Below the pieces are notes generated by a model that worked only from the letters and a program-made list of their open reading frames with translations, was not told the DNA's origin and did no database searches. Source: Sinorhizobium fredii NGR234 (lineage in GTDB: Bacteria; Pseudomonadota; Alphaproteobacteria; Rhizobiales; Rhizobiaceae). From it: a DNA stretch of 64,000 bases. Shown one piece after another: positions 54,183-61,614 of the stretch; the first letter of the stretch is position 1, and every line of letters starts with the position of its first letter. The position numbers and the translations under genes are program-made. The stretch covers positions 1,488,001-1,552,000 of the forward strand of contig NC_012587.1 in the NCBI RefSeq assembly GCF_000018545.1, written 5' to 3'.

Positions 54183-55223
54183 CTATCCGATTGGTTCGTA
54201 TGGAACGGTGATGTTGGAGCTTTTGTTCAGCCAGGCCGGGACGGGCAGGCCTTTCGAGGCAAGGAAGTCCGGATTGAAGAGTTTCGACTGATAGCGGTTA
54301 CCATAGTCGCAAAGGATCGTCACGATCGTATGTCCGGGGCCGAGCTCTCGCGCCAGTCGAACCGCGCCGGCGATATTGATGCCGCTCGAACCGCCGACGC
54401 AGAGGCCCTCCTTTTCGATCAGATCGAACACATAGGGCACCGCTTCCGAATCGGGAATCTGGTAGGCGAAATCGGGCGTGAAGCCCTCGAGATTGGCGGT
54501 AACGCGGCCCTGGCCGATGCCCTCGGTGATCGAGCTTCCGCTCGCCTTCAGTTCGCCATGGGCGTAGTAGTTGTAGAGCGCCGCCCCTTCCGGATCGGCA
54601 ATGCCGATCTTGACGGCAGGGTTCTTGGCGCGCAGGCCCTCTGCCACGCCGGCAATCGTCCCGCCGGAGCCGACTGCGCAAATGAAGCCGTCGACCTTGC
54701 CGTCCGTGTCGCGCCAGATCTCCGGCGCGGTCGTTTGGACATGCGCCTCGCGGTTCGCGACATTGTCGAACTGGTTCGCCCAGATGGCGCCGTTCGGCTC
54801 GGTCTTGGCGAGTTCGGCCGCCAGCCGGCCGGAAATCTTCACGTAGTTGTTGGGGTTCTTGTAGGGCACGGCCGGAACTTCGACGAGCTCCGCTCCGAGA
54901 AGGCGCAGCGCGTCCTTCTTTTCCTGGCTCTGCGTTTCGGGAATGACGATGACGGTGCGATATCCAAGCGCACTGCCGACGACTGCCAGCCCGATGCCGG
55001 TGTTGCCGGCCGTTCCTTCGACGATCACGCCGCCGGGGCGCAACTGACCGGCCTTCTCGGCCTCGCGAATGATCCAGAGCGCTGCCCGGTCCTTCACCGA
55101 TTGCCCGGGATTGAGGAATTCCGCCTTGCCGAGGATGGTGCAGCCGGTGGCTTCGGAAACGGCATTGAGCCGGATCAGCGGCGTATTGCCGATGGCTTCG
55201 AGCACGGACGGATAGACACTCAT
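54183..55223 (-). CDS. Cysteine synthase A-like PLP enzyme
   Basis: Fold-type II PLP enzyme close to O-acetylserine sulfhydrylase, 346 aa, longer than CysK (about 320). It shows NTPLIRLNAVSEATG, the PLP lysine in NPGQSVKDRAALW (residues about 39-51), the substrate loop EGTAGNTGIGLAVVG (about 70-84) and GSGGTIAGVAEGLR (about 183-196), then GGSSGINIAGAVRLA (about 278-292). The loop reads TAGNTG instead of the usual TSGNTG, seen in a distinct subgroup. The ATG at 55221-55223 is chosen over a GTG five codons upstream. First gene of the five-gene run to DUF1203. Confidence 0.88.
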   Translation of the reverse strand: MSVYPSVLEAIGNTPLIRLNAVSEATGCTILGKAEFLNPGQSVKDRAALWIIREAEKAGQLRPGGVIVEGTAGNTGIGLAVVGSALGYRTVIVIPETQSQEKKDALRLLGAELVEVPAVPYKNPNNYVKISGRLAAELAKTEPNGAIWANQFDNVANREAHVQTTAPEIWRDTDGKVDGFICAVGSGGTIAGVAEGLRAKNPAVKIGIADPEGAALYNYYAHGELKASGSSITEGIGQGRVTANLEGFTPDFAYQIPDSEAVPYVFDLIEKEGLCVGGSSGINIAGAVRLARELGPGHTIVTILCDYGNRYQSKLFNPDFLASKGLPVPAWLNKSSNITVPYEPIG

Positions 55224-55535
55224 CTTAGAAAACCTCACGCTGGACGGAACGAACGCCGGGCCTCAGCCAACCATTAACCTCGACGAACGGCAAGCGATAA
55301 ACCTTTGGAGTAAGAGCAGGATCGCCGAAATATTGGCGTGTTTTCGGCGCAGGCTGATCAATAGGCAAGAAATAGCGTTTCGCCGCTTTCCTGTCCCGGG
55401 CAAAAATCGTCTCCGCCATCAATTGACGGCTGGAGGAGGAAGCGTGCGGGCAGGATTTGCCGTCGGAGAGGAGCGGGCTCGGACGCGCCGAGCCGTGGGA
55501 AGCGCACACTTCCCCGAACGACGAGCGAGGACGAA

Positions 55536-56384
55536 ATGATGACTGCATTTACCGCCAGGCCGGAGCATGGATGGGCATGGGTCACCGGGGCGAGTTCGGG
55601 AATAGGGCGCGCCGTGGCGCTACGGCTGGTGGAGGAAGGTTACTCGGTCGTTGTGACTGCGCGCAGCCATGACAAACTGGTCGCTCTCCAACATGAGGCG
55701 GAAGGGCCGGGAAAGATCGTCGTGCTCGACGGCGACGTCACCGATCCGCGCGACATGGAACGGTTGCTGACCGCGGTCGAATACGAGCATGGCCGGGTGG
55801 TGCTGGCGATCCTCAATGCGGGTGTCGCCATACCGGTGCGCGGCGACGATCTTCACCTTGACGCATTTGACAAGAGCTTCGCGGTCAACCTGCACGGCGT
55901 CGTCAACTGTCTCGTGCCCCTGGTCGAGCATATGAAGGCGAACGGACATGGGCAGATCGCCATCATGTCGTCGGTGGCAGGCTATGGCGGGCTGCCCATG
56001 AGCGCAGCCTACGGCGCCACCAAGGCGGCGCTGATCAACATGACCGAGAGCCTGAAATTCGACCTCGACCGGATCGGCATCCGGCTCCAGCTGATCTGTC
56101 CTGGCTTCGTCGCGACGCGTGGCTCGGTGAAGAGCAATCTCCCGCGCCCGGCTCTCGTCAGCGCCGAGGCGGCGGCGGAATGGATTTGCACGGGACTGAA
56201 GTCGAGACATTTCGAGATCACCTTCCCGAAACGCTTCACCTATGCCGTCAAGTTGCTGCGGTTGCTGCCCTATGGCGCCTATTTCGCCCTTCTCGACTGG
56301 CTCGTCTCCGGCCCGGGCCCGCATGGTGCCGCTCCGAAGCACAAGCAGTCGCCGTCCGACAAGCGACCGCGTCAGGCGGTGTGA
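55536..56384 (+). CDS. Short-chain dehydrogenase/reductase (SDR)
   Basis: NAD(P)-dependent oxidoreductase of the classical SDR family, 282 aa. Motifs in order: WVTGASSGIGRAVALRL (residues about 15-31), GDVTDPRDMERL, ILNAGVAIPVRGDD (about 89-102), IMSSVAGYGGLPMS, and the catalytic AAYGATKAAL with Tyr and Lys (about 160-169). The C-terminal 50 residues carry a hydrophobic helix (YAVKLLRLLPYGAYFALLDW), so it may attach to the membrane, as in retinol- or fatty-acyl-type SDRs. Substrate unknown. Convergent with mdtI, overlapping its end by 13 bp. Confidence 0.88.
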   Translation: MMTAFTARPEHGWAWVTGASSGIGRAVALRLVEEGYSVVVTARSHDKLVALQHEAEGPGKIVVLDGDVTDPRDMERLLTAVEYEHGRVVLAILNAGVAIPVRGDDLHLDAFDKSFAVNLHGVVNCLVPLVEHMKANGHGQIAIMSSVAGYGGLPMSAAYGATKAALINMTESLKFDLDRIGIRLQLICPGFVATRGSVKSNLPRPALVSAEAAAEWICTGLKSRHFEITFPKRFTYAVKLLRLLPYGAYFALLDWLVSGPGPHGAAPKHKQSPSDKRPRQAV

Positions 56385-56698
56385 AGCACCAACACCGCGC
56401 CGAAGATGAGAATCAGGCCGGCCCAGCCGATCGGCTTCAGCTTCTCTCCGAAGAAGAGCCGGCCGCAGATCGCCGTGCCGAAAATTCCGGTGCCGCCTAG
56501 CACGGCATAGGCGATTGCCAGTTCCATGCCCCGGACGGCTTCGGCCAGCAGAGCAAAGGCGGCAAGCACAAGCAGGATCGAAAGTGCACCCCAGCCGCGC
56601 TTCACGAACCCGTTCGACTTCGTCGAAGCGAGATTCGCGGCAACGTCGAGGATGCCGGCCATGACGGCGAAGGCGAAAGAGAGGCCCGATGCACTCAT
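56372..56698 (-). CDS. mdtI: SMR spermidine exporter subunit MdtI
   Basis: Four-helix membrane protein of 108 aa forming with MdtJ a heteromeric polyamine exporter. It aligns by eye with E. coli MdtI: ANLASTKSNGFVKRGWGALS, the middle VLAAFALLAEAVRGMELAIA (residues about 44-63) and YAVLGGTGIFGT (about 64-75). It overlaps mdtJ by 4 bp (ATGA) and overlaps the end of the convergent SDR gene by 13 bp. Conserved Glu53 of the SMR loop is present in the AEAVRG segment. Confidence 0.85.
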   Translation of the reverse strand: MSASGLSFAFAVMAGILDVAANLASTKSNGFVKRGWGALSILLVLAAFALLAEAVRGMELAIAYAVLGGTGIFGTAICGRLFFGEKLKPIGWAGLILIFGAVLVLHTA

Positions 56699-57048
56699 GC
56701 CGCCGCCTCGTCCGCCGTTTCCCCGTCGGGTCTCCCGGCGTTGACAAGCAGGATGCCCGCCACGGCCATCGACAGGCCGAGAATTTCGCGGCCGCTCAGC
56801 ACATGGTTGAAGACGAATACCGAGACGAGGGTGATGAGTGCGACGCCCGAACCTTCCCAGATCGCATAGGCGACGCCGACCGGGATCGTCTTCACGGCCC
56901 TTGCGAGGAACACGTAGGAGAGCGCAATCGACGCATACATGACGGCGTGGCCGACATAGGCGGTCGACATCGAGGCCGCCTTCATGACGGTCAATCCGAC
57001 CACCTCGGTCGCAATCGCGAGCCCAAGGAAAAGCCACGCCAAGCGCAT
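56695..57048 (-). CDS. mdtJ: SMR spermidine exporter subunit MdtJ
   Basis: Four-helix membrane protein of 117 aa. The N-terminus FLGLAIATEVVGLTVMKAAS (residues about 7-26) is nearly the E. coli MdtJ sequence with the essential membrane glutamate (Glu15), followed by LSYVFLARAVKTIPVGVAYA and IWEGSGVALITLVSVFVF. It is the first gene of the pair; E. coli uses the same pairing to export spermidine. Only 79 bp separate its start from tRNA-Asn. Confidence 0.87.
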   Translation of the reverse strand: MRLAWLFLGLAIATEVVGLTVMKAASMSTAYVGHAVMYASIALSYVFLARAVKTIPVGVAYAIWEGSGVALITLVSVFVFNHVLSGREILGLSMAVAGILLVNAGRPDGETADEAAA

Positions 57049-57127
57049 AAGTCACCTTTATGAAATTGGGTGAGGCGACAAATGAAAAGAGCCACTCGGG
57101 CTCTCGCCGCGAATGGCTCTTCGAAAC

Positions 57128-57202
57128 TGGCTCCCCGGGCCGGATTCGAACCGGCGACCTATCGATTAACAGTCGAGTGCTCTACCGCTGAGCTACCAGG
57201 GA
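57128..57202 (-). tRNA. tRNA-Asn (GUU anticodon)
   Basis: A 75-base tRNA on the minus strand including CCA (57128-57130). The anticodon stem-loop CTCGACTGTTAATCGA carries GTT; the T-arm is CCGGTTCGAATCCGG and the acceptor starts TCCCTGG. Cloverleaf pairing is intact. Confidence 0.95.
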
Positions 57203-57343
57203 TCATCTGCGCCGCAGAAGTGAGGCTGCTAATACAAATGCTTTCTCGATTTGCCAAGCGGTTTTTCAAAAAAAATCTCGGGAGCCGGTTGCGGGCCTGT
57301 GGAGAAAGCACCAACTGTTGGGGTGTTGGTTGAAAGAGGCATA

Positions 57344-57634
57344 ATGACGAACGACGGCAAGAAGAGGTATTTCGGCATCGATCCACAAACCCGTCAAATC
57401 GTGCTCGGCACGTGGCGTATCCCGTTGCCCGATTCGCCGCTGCTGCGCATCCTGATCGGCTCCCTGCTCGTCGTTTGTGGCTTGCTCGGTTTTCTGCCGG
57501 TCCTCGGCTTCTGGATGGTTCCGCTCGGCCTGCTCGTCCTGTCGCATGACATTCCTGCGGTGCGCCGGGCGCGCCGCAAGCTCGCCGTCTGGTGGGCCCG
57601 TCGGCGCGGCACGGAGAATTCCTCGGGGAAGTGA
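57344..57634 (+). CDS. PGPGW-like small transmembrane protein
   Basis: A 96-aa protein with two adjacent membrane helices (residues about 33-68: PLLRILIGSLLVVCGLLGFL, then GFWMVPLGLLVLSHDI) and a basic C-terminus (RRARRKLAVWWARRRG), matching the PGPGW transmembrane family whose role is unknown. The ATG at 57344 is preceded by GAAAGAGG (57332-57339) and is better than an in-frame ATG farther upstream. It begins 142 bp from tRNA-Asn, which is divergent. A 500-bp gap follows. Confidence 0.76.
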   Translation: MTNDGKKRYFGIDPQTRQIVLGTWRIPLPDSPLLRILIGSLLVVCGLLGFLPVLGFWMVPLGLLVLSHDIPAVRRARRKLAVWWARRRGTENSSGK

Positions 57635-58134
57635 GCGGCTTGTCGCCGCGGCGACGACGGCATGGTCAAATCGGCGCTGATCCAAGAATCGGAACATTGA
57701 GCCCTACAGAGTGCCACGGCGCCTTTTGTGCCGCGCTGTCGTAAGGCCGTCGCATGACCTTGCAGATGGTCAGCGACGAGGGGCTTGTGTGCCTATGATG
57801 TAGGCGCTGTTTGAAATTCAAATCGGAACCAGCGAGCAGAGAAAGAGCGACACCCATAGCCCAACGGGTGCCGCTCAACAGAGTTTCCATCGCCCTTGTA
57901 AGGGTAACTGCTATTAACCCGGATTTCGTGGATTAGTTCCGCCTCCCACAGTGGGAAAACGTTCGGGCAGGGCCCCTATACCTTGATACCGCCGACATGC
58001 CGGACGGCGGAAAGAAGGCGCCTGTCTCGGTACGGCCACTCTGAGCATTGGAATATGTCTGACGGGAGGAGTGTCCCACGCATATGGCAGCAACAATCTG
58101 CCCATGCGAAGGCGGACGTCTAAGGAGAATGACT
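57635..58134 (+). other. Intergenic region between the PGPGW-like gene and a glycine-rich secreted peptide
   Basis: A 500-bp stretch with no convincing gene; several short frames exist but none has a good ribosome-binding site. It contains an imperfect palindrome at 57705-57738 (ACAGAGTGCC... to ...GCGCTGT) that looks like a decayed relative of the intergenic repeats. The promoter of the downstream peptide gene presumably lies in its last 150 bp. Confidence 0.5.
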
Positions 58135-58395
58135 ATGAAAAAGCTTCCGAGAACCATCGCGGCATCCGTGCTCGGACTGTCAATGGCGGCGGCCCTCCCG
58201 ATAATCTCGTCGATTGTCATGCATGATGGCGGCACCGCCCAGGCGTACGGCACTCCCGGTCCGGCTCCCGCCCCGGGACAGGACGGCGGCAGTCACAGCG
58301 GTGGTGGTGACACCGGCACAGGCGGAGGTGGTACTGGTGGCGGCAGTGGCGGTGGCACTGGTGACGGCGCGGGCAGGACCGGCACGGGCAACTGA
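58135..58395 (+). CDS. Secreted glycine-rich peptide
   Basis: An 86-aa precursor. Residues 1-35 are a signal peptide (KKLPRTIAASVLGLSMAAAL, then a second hydrophobic stretch LPIISSIVMH), probable cleavage near TAQAYG. The mature part is low complexity: PGPAPAPGQDGGSHSGGG followed by GTG/GGGSGGG repeats to the end. ATG at 58135 has AAGGAG at 58122-58127, 7 nt upstream. A strong terminator follows. Function unknown; disordered surface or matrix proteins look alike. Confidence 0.72.
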   Translation: MKKLPRTIAASVLGLSMAAALPIISSIVMHDGGTAQAYGTPGPAPAPGQDGGSHSGGGDTGTGGGGTGGGSGGGTGDGAGRTGTGN

Positions 58396-58419
58396 GCTGA
58401 TAAACGCAAGTCCCCAAAT

Positions 58420-58450
58420 CCCGCCCATCCGAAAGGATCGGCGGGCTTTT
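58420..58450 (+). terminator. Intrinsic terminator of the glycine-rich peptide gene
   Basis: Stem CCCGCC (58420-58425) with GGCGGG (58440-58445), extended after one mismatch by ATCC/GGAT around a GAAA loop (58431-58434), then CTTTT. Confidence 0.82.
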
Positions 58451-58578
58451 CATATTGCATACCATGTCGCGTCGAGTCGCCGTGGCTCTCGAACCTGATT
58501 GCAACATGACGCGACATGAAATCAGCCGACTTTCCGGAGTCGGTTCAGGCATCTAGCTGATTTCATCGAAGAAATTTT

Positions 58579-58652
58579 TGGAGGCCTCGCCCGGAATTGA
58601 ACCGGGGTACAAGGATTTGCAGTCCTCTGCGTCACCACTCCGCCACGAGGCC
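58579..58652 (-). tRNA. tRNA-Cys (GCA anticodon)
   Basis: A 74-base tRNA on the minus strand with CCA encoded at 58579-58581. Acceptor GGCCTCG pairs with CGAGGCC, the anticodon loop ACTGCAAAT carries GCA, and the T-arm is CCGGTTCAATTCCGG. Confidence 0.95.
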
Positions 58653-58848
58653 TCTCATGCTCGGAAAATCGAGCGATGGCGGGCGTTTAGCCCGTCCAAC
58701 TTATTTTTGCAAGACCAGATGCCTGAAAAACCTCCTGGAGATTTCCGAACTGATGTTTCAGACCGTTCTTCCACAGCCTGTTTCGCGAGCTCAAAGACAT
58801 GTAGCACACCGTCCCAAGCAACGTCGCACCCAGACAGGTGCGACGAAA

Positions 58849-59706
58849 TCAAACCTGGGCCGTCTGCATTGTTTCCTCGGCAGTCGTGTTGGCGCATTCG
58901 ATATTCGTATCTGTCTTGTCGCCGGCGGCCTGATGTAGATCGCCGCCGTTGGCCTGACTGAACCTGAGCGGTAGACCCTCCGCCTCGAACGTCTTCACGC
59001 GCTGGTCGTAGTTTGGCGAAATCGTACCCAGCACGCGATCCCAGAACGAGAAATAATTGCCGTAGTTGTATCGAAATCCGGAATGATGCTGATCGTGGAA
59101 GGTCGTGCACAGCAACGGGGACGGGTAGCGCGCCGAAGACGAGGCGAAGTACTCGAACCCACAGTGGCCGAACATGCCGTTGAAATGTTCGAACAGCCTT
59201 TGGCCGATGAGAATCGCCGGCGGAAACGGCACGATGAAGACGATTACGGCTGAGAACCCCTGCAATAGAAAATTGTCGAGAACGTCCTCGGAGTAGGTGC
59301 TCCAGATCGTTGGTGCGACGCTCTTGTGATGAAGTGCGTGCAACGGATAGAGCCACTTCGTGTGCAGCAGCCGGTGCATGAAGTAGAACCAGGTGTCGGA
59401 GAGGAACATGCACAGGACAAAGAGCGGCACGGCCGCCCACCAGGTGAAGGCCCAGGGCGCCGGCGCCCAACCTTTTTGCTGGGCGTAGAGGCCGATGGTC
59501 AACGGCAGGCAAGCGCTGAACATCGAAGCCAGGCTCTGGCGGATTTCCGCTTTGCGACGTTTGTCGGAACCGCGCCCCTTCTGAATCTTTCGCTCAGGAT
59601 TGCGGTCGTTGACCCAGGTAAGACCATAGCCAAGGGCGAAATAGGTAACGACTGTCGTGGCGTAGAATCCGAACAGGAACAGAAGGTAGAAGAGTTCGTC
59701 CGACAT
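58849..59706 (-). CDS. Sterol desaturase / fatty acid hydroxylase family membrane protein
   Basis: Di-iron membrane enzyme, 285 aa. Membrane helices at residues about 5-28 (FLFGFYATTVVTYFALGYGL) and 78-108; histidine clusters in family order: HRLLH (about residues 109-113), HALHH (about 121-125) and FHDQHHSGFRYN (about 198-209). Such proteins hydroxylate or desaturate sterols, carotenoids or lipid acyl chains. The ATG at 59704-59706 is preferred over codons upstream because it precedes the first helix. Its substrate in this organism is unknown. Confidence 0.86.
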   Translation of the reverse strand: MSDELFYLLFLFGFYATTVVTYFALGYGLTWVNDRNPERKIQKGRGSDKRRKAEIRQSLASMFSACLPLTIGLYAQQKGWAPAPWAFTWWAAVPLFVLCMFLSDTWFYFMHRLLHTKWLYPLHALHHKSVAPTIWSTYSEDVLDNFLLQGFSAVIVFIVPFPPAILIGQRLFEHFNGMFGHCGFEYFASSSARYPSPLLCTTFHDQHHSGFRYNYGNYFSFWDRVLGTISPNYDQRVKTFEAEGLPLRFSQANGGDLHQAAGDKTDTNIECANTTAEETMQTAQV

Positions 59707-59853
59707 CGGCACCTGAGCCCTCCGAGCCAGTTTCGCGCCGGCGGAACATGCCATGCCGTTTCGGCAATTCAAAGTGGAAATGCGCGGATCGGATAGCGTG
59801 ACGTCTTCCTGCTGCCAAGCGCGGAGGATCTCGCCCGCACCGCCGCTGATCGC

Positions 59854-59954
59854 TGCATGTCTCCTTAAATCGACCTTGATGTAAGGACGAAGACATGCAG
59901 CAATTCAAAGTACAGCGACCCTTTGCGCGCCTGATAGGGCGCGCGGCGCTGTAG
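59854..59954. repeat. Palindromic intergenic repeat, copy 2 (RIME-like)
   Basis: Same compound structure and order as 29226-29328: TGCATGTCTCCTT, then AAGGACGAAGACATGCA (ending 59899), a CAATTCAAAG linker, and the CTGTAG-ending second palindrome (to 59954). The two copies differ at about a dozen positions, including matched changes in the stems. It lies between the sterol-desaturase-like gene and lexA. Confidence 0.8.
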
Positions 59955-60022
59955 GCGGAATACCTCCGGGCTGGACGAAACGACCGCTCATGCAAGCGGC
60001 CAAGACCACTACCAAACTGCGT

Positions 60023-60733
60023 CTAATGATAGCGCCGGATCAGGCCGACGAGCTTGCCCTGAATCTTCACCCGGTCGGGTCCGAATATCCGCGTTTCATA
60101 AGCCGGATTCGCTGCCTCCAGTGCGATCGACGCGCCCTTGCGGCGGAATCGCTTCAAGGTTGCCTCCTCGTCGTCGATCAGGGCCACGACAATGTCTCCC
60201 GGGCTGGCGGTGTTTGCGTTTCGGATGATCACCGTATCGCCATCGAGAATGCCGGCCTCGATCATCGAATCGCCCTTAATTTCGAGCGCATAGTGCTCGC
60301 CGTTGCCGATCATCTCGACCGGCACGGAAATTTCGTGCGTGTTGTTCTGGATCGCCGAAATCGGCACGCCCGCAGCGATCCGCCCCATGACCGGCACCGT
60401 CATGGACGTGTTTTCGGCCGGCGCCGGCACCGGCTTCGGCGCAGCCGGAGGCTTGCCCAGGCTGCCTTCGATGACGCTCGGCGAAAAGCCGCGTCGCGGC
60501 TGCGAGGGTGCGGAATAGGCTTCCGGCAGCTTGATGACCTCGAGCGCACGGGCCCGATTGGGTAGCCGGCGAATGAACCCGCGCTCCTCGAGCGCCGTTA
60601 TCAACCGGTGGATGCCGGACTTCGACGCGAGATCGAGCGCGTCTTTCATCTCGTCGAAGGACGGCGGCACCCCGGATTCCTTCATCCGTTCATGAATGAA
60701 CAGCAGCAATTCCTGTTGCTTGCGGGTCAGCAT
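60023..60733 (-). CDS. lexA: SOS repressor LexA
   Basis: Repressor of the SOS regulon, inactivated by RecA-stimulated self-cleavage. The 236-aa protein has the winged helix (residues 1-70: [20 protein letters not shown] and [20 protein letters not shown]), a proline/alanine-rich linker (about 80-110), the cleavage site in [10 protein letters not shown] (Ala-Gly, about residues 119-120), the serine in [10 protein letters not shown] (about 155-164) and the lysine in EEATLKRF (about 193-200). The ATG at 60731-60733 gives the usual LexA start MLTRKQ. A LexA box lies between its promoter elements, showing autoregulation. Confidence 0.95.
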   Translation of the reverse strand: MLTRKQQELLLFIHERMKESGVPPSFDEMKDALDLASKSGIHRLITALEERGFIRRLPNRARALEVIKLPEAYSAPSQPRRGFSPSVIEGSLGKPPAAPKPVPAPAENTSMTVPVMGRIAAGVPISAIQNNTHEISVPVEMIGNGEHYALEIKGDSMIEAGILDGDTVIIRNANTASPGDIVVALIDDEEATLKRFRRKGASIALEAANPAYETRIFGPDRVKIQGKLVGLIRRYH

Positions 60734-60771
60734 GCGCGTCACTCCAGATTCGCGAAACAAATCAAGAACAG

Positions 60772-60800
60772 AAACTATCCGTTCCATATGTGTTCCGCAA
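60772..60800 (-). promoter_or_regulatory. lexA promoter with overlapping LexA (SOS) box
   Basis: On the minus strand TTGCGG (60795-60800, -35) and TAGTTT (60772-60777, -10) are 17 bp apart. Between them lies GAAC-N7-GAAC, which reads GTTC-N7-GTTC on the plus strand at 60781-60795, exactly the alphaproteobacterial LexA operator. Binding would block RNA polymerase and give autorepression. Confidence 0.88.
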
Positions 60801-60920
60801 GCACTTAATATTCGGTGAATTTGAGCCGAGCGTTGAAGTCCGTCGGGGCAACAGAGGGGTGGCTCCGCTTGACGCCGGAAAACGGAGGACGCCGCGCATT
60901 CGGCGCAGCGTCGCGCGCCG

Positions 60921-60940
60921 GCCGAGCCTCGTGGCTCGGC
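60921..60940. terminator. Short GC hairpin near the lipoprotein gene end
   Basis: GCCGAGCC (60921-60928) pairs with GGCTCGGC (60933-60940) around TCGT. It lies about 73 bp beyond the stop of the minus-strand lipoprotein gene. No T-run follows in that direction, so the role as terminator is uncertain. Confidence 0.4.
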
Positions 60941-60963
60941 TCGACTTTGCCCTTACGCCGGCC

Positions 60964-61006
60964 CTACAGCGCCGCGCGCCCGATCGGACGCACGAAGTCG
61001 CTGCAG
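60964..61006. repeat. Palindromic intergenic repeat, partial copy 3
   Basis: CTACAGCGCC to GTCGCTGCAG, the second palindrome of the compound repeat in reverse orientation relative to the other two copies. The TGCATG half is missing. It lies just 7 bp beyond the stop codon of the small lipoprotein gene. Confidence 0.65.
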
Positions 61007-61012
61007 CGCTTT

Positions 61013-61180
61013 TTAGTAGGCGAGGCGCAGCCCGCCGGGGCTGAGAACGTCGAAATCAGGTTCAGGATAGGGGCCGTACCACTGGGTGTAGGTTGTGTTG
61101 CCCGTTGAGCCCGTCGAAGCGCATCCTGAAAGAGTGAGAAGCGTGATTGCAGTGACGGCGATCAGAAATTTGAGAGGCAT
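61013..61180 (-). CDS. Small lipoprotein (55 aa)
   Basis: A short gene not easily called by length. Product: signal sequence PLKFLIAVTAITLLTLSGC with a lipobox (LSGC, lipidated Cys at residue 20), then ASTGSTGNTTYTQWYGPYPE and DFDVLSPGGLRLAY. ATG at 61178-61180 has CGGAG 6 nt upstream on the minus strand. Lipidation should anchor it in the outer membrane or periplasm; it resembles small rhizobial lipoproteins of unknown function. Confidence 0.75.
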   Translation of the reverse strand: MPLKFLIAVTAITLLTLSGCASTGSTGNTTYTQWYGPYPEPDFDVLSPGGLRLAY

Positions 61181-61463
61181 GTTGTTCTCCGCTTGCGGGA
61201 GTTGCCGATATGCAATGATGCCAGGCGCTAAGTCTCTCTCAAATCACGCTCTTTGGCAAGCGAGAGGCAATGCGAGAAGACCGCTTTTCTCGGTGAGAAA
61301 ATACCGCGCGGTCAACGTCCAGGCCTCGAATCCCGGGGCTTTTTTGCTTCACGTCTGAACCTGCGAACGGTCTGAACAGAATACAGTTTCTAGTGGTGGG
61401 CGGCCCACCCATGTCTTAGGAACGATCTGTTACCTATGTCTCCGGGCTGGACAAATGGAAATT

Positions 61464-61539
61464 TGGTGGAGTCGAAGGGAGTCGAACCCTCGACCTCCGC
61501 AGTGCGATTGCGGCGCTCTCCCAACTGAGCTACGACCCC
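61464..61539 (-). tRNA. tRNA-Ala (CGC anticodon)
   Basis: A 76-base tRNA on the minus strand with CCA encoded (61464-61466). Acceptor GGGGTCG pairs with CGACTCC (one G-U pair); anticodon stem CCGCA/TGCGG with loop ATCGCAC gives CGC, reading the GCG codon; the T-arm is GAGGGTTCGACTCCCT. Confidence 0.93.
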
Positions 61540-61614
61540 GGCAGCTTACGTATATAAGCGGATTTGGGCGGCTACGCCAGTCCATCTTGTGCCGGACGCG
61601 TTGGCCGAAGTTCT

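Noticed and set aside
57666..57890. Minus-strand 74-codon frame in the 500-bp gap
   Set aside because: It begins with a short hydrophobic stretch but has no good ribosome-binding site and overlaps a decayed palindrome; no family pattern.
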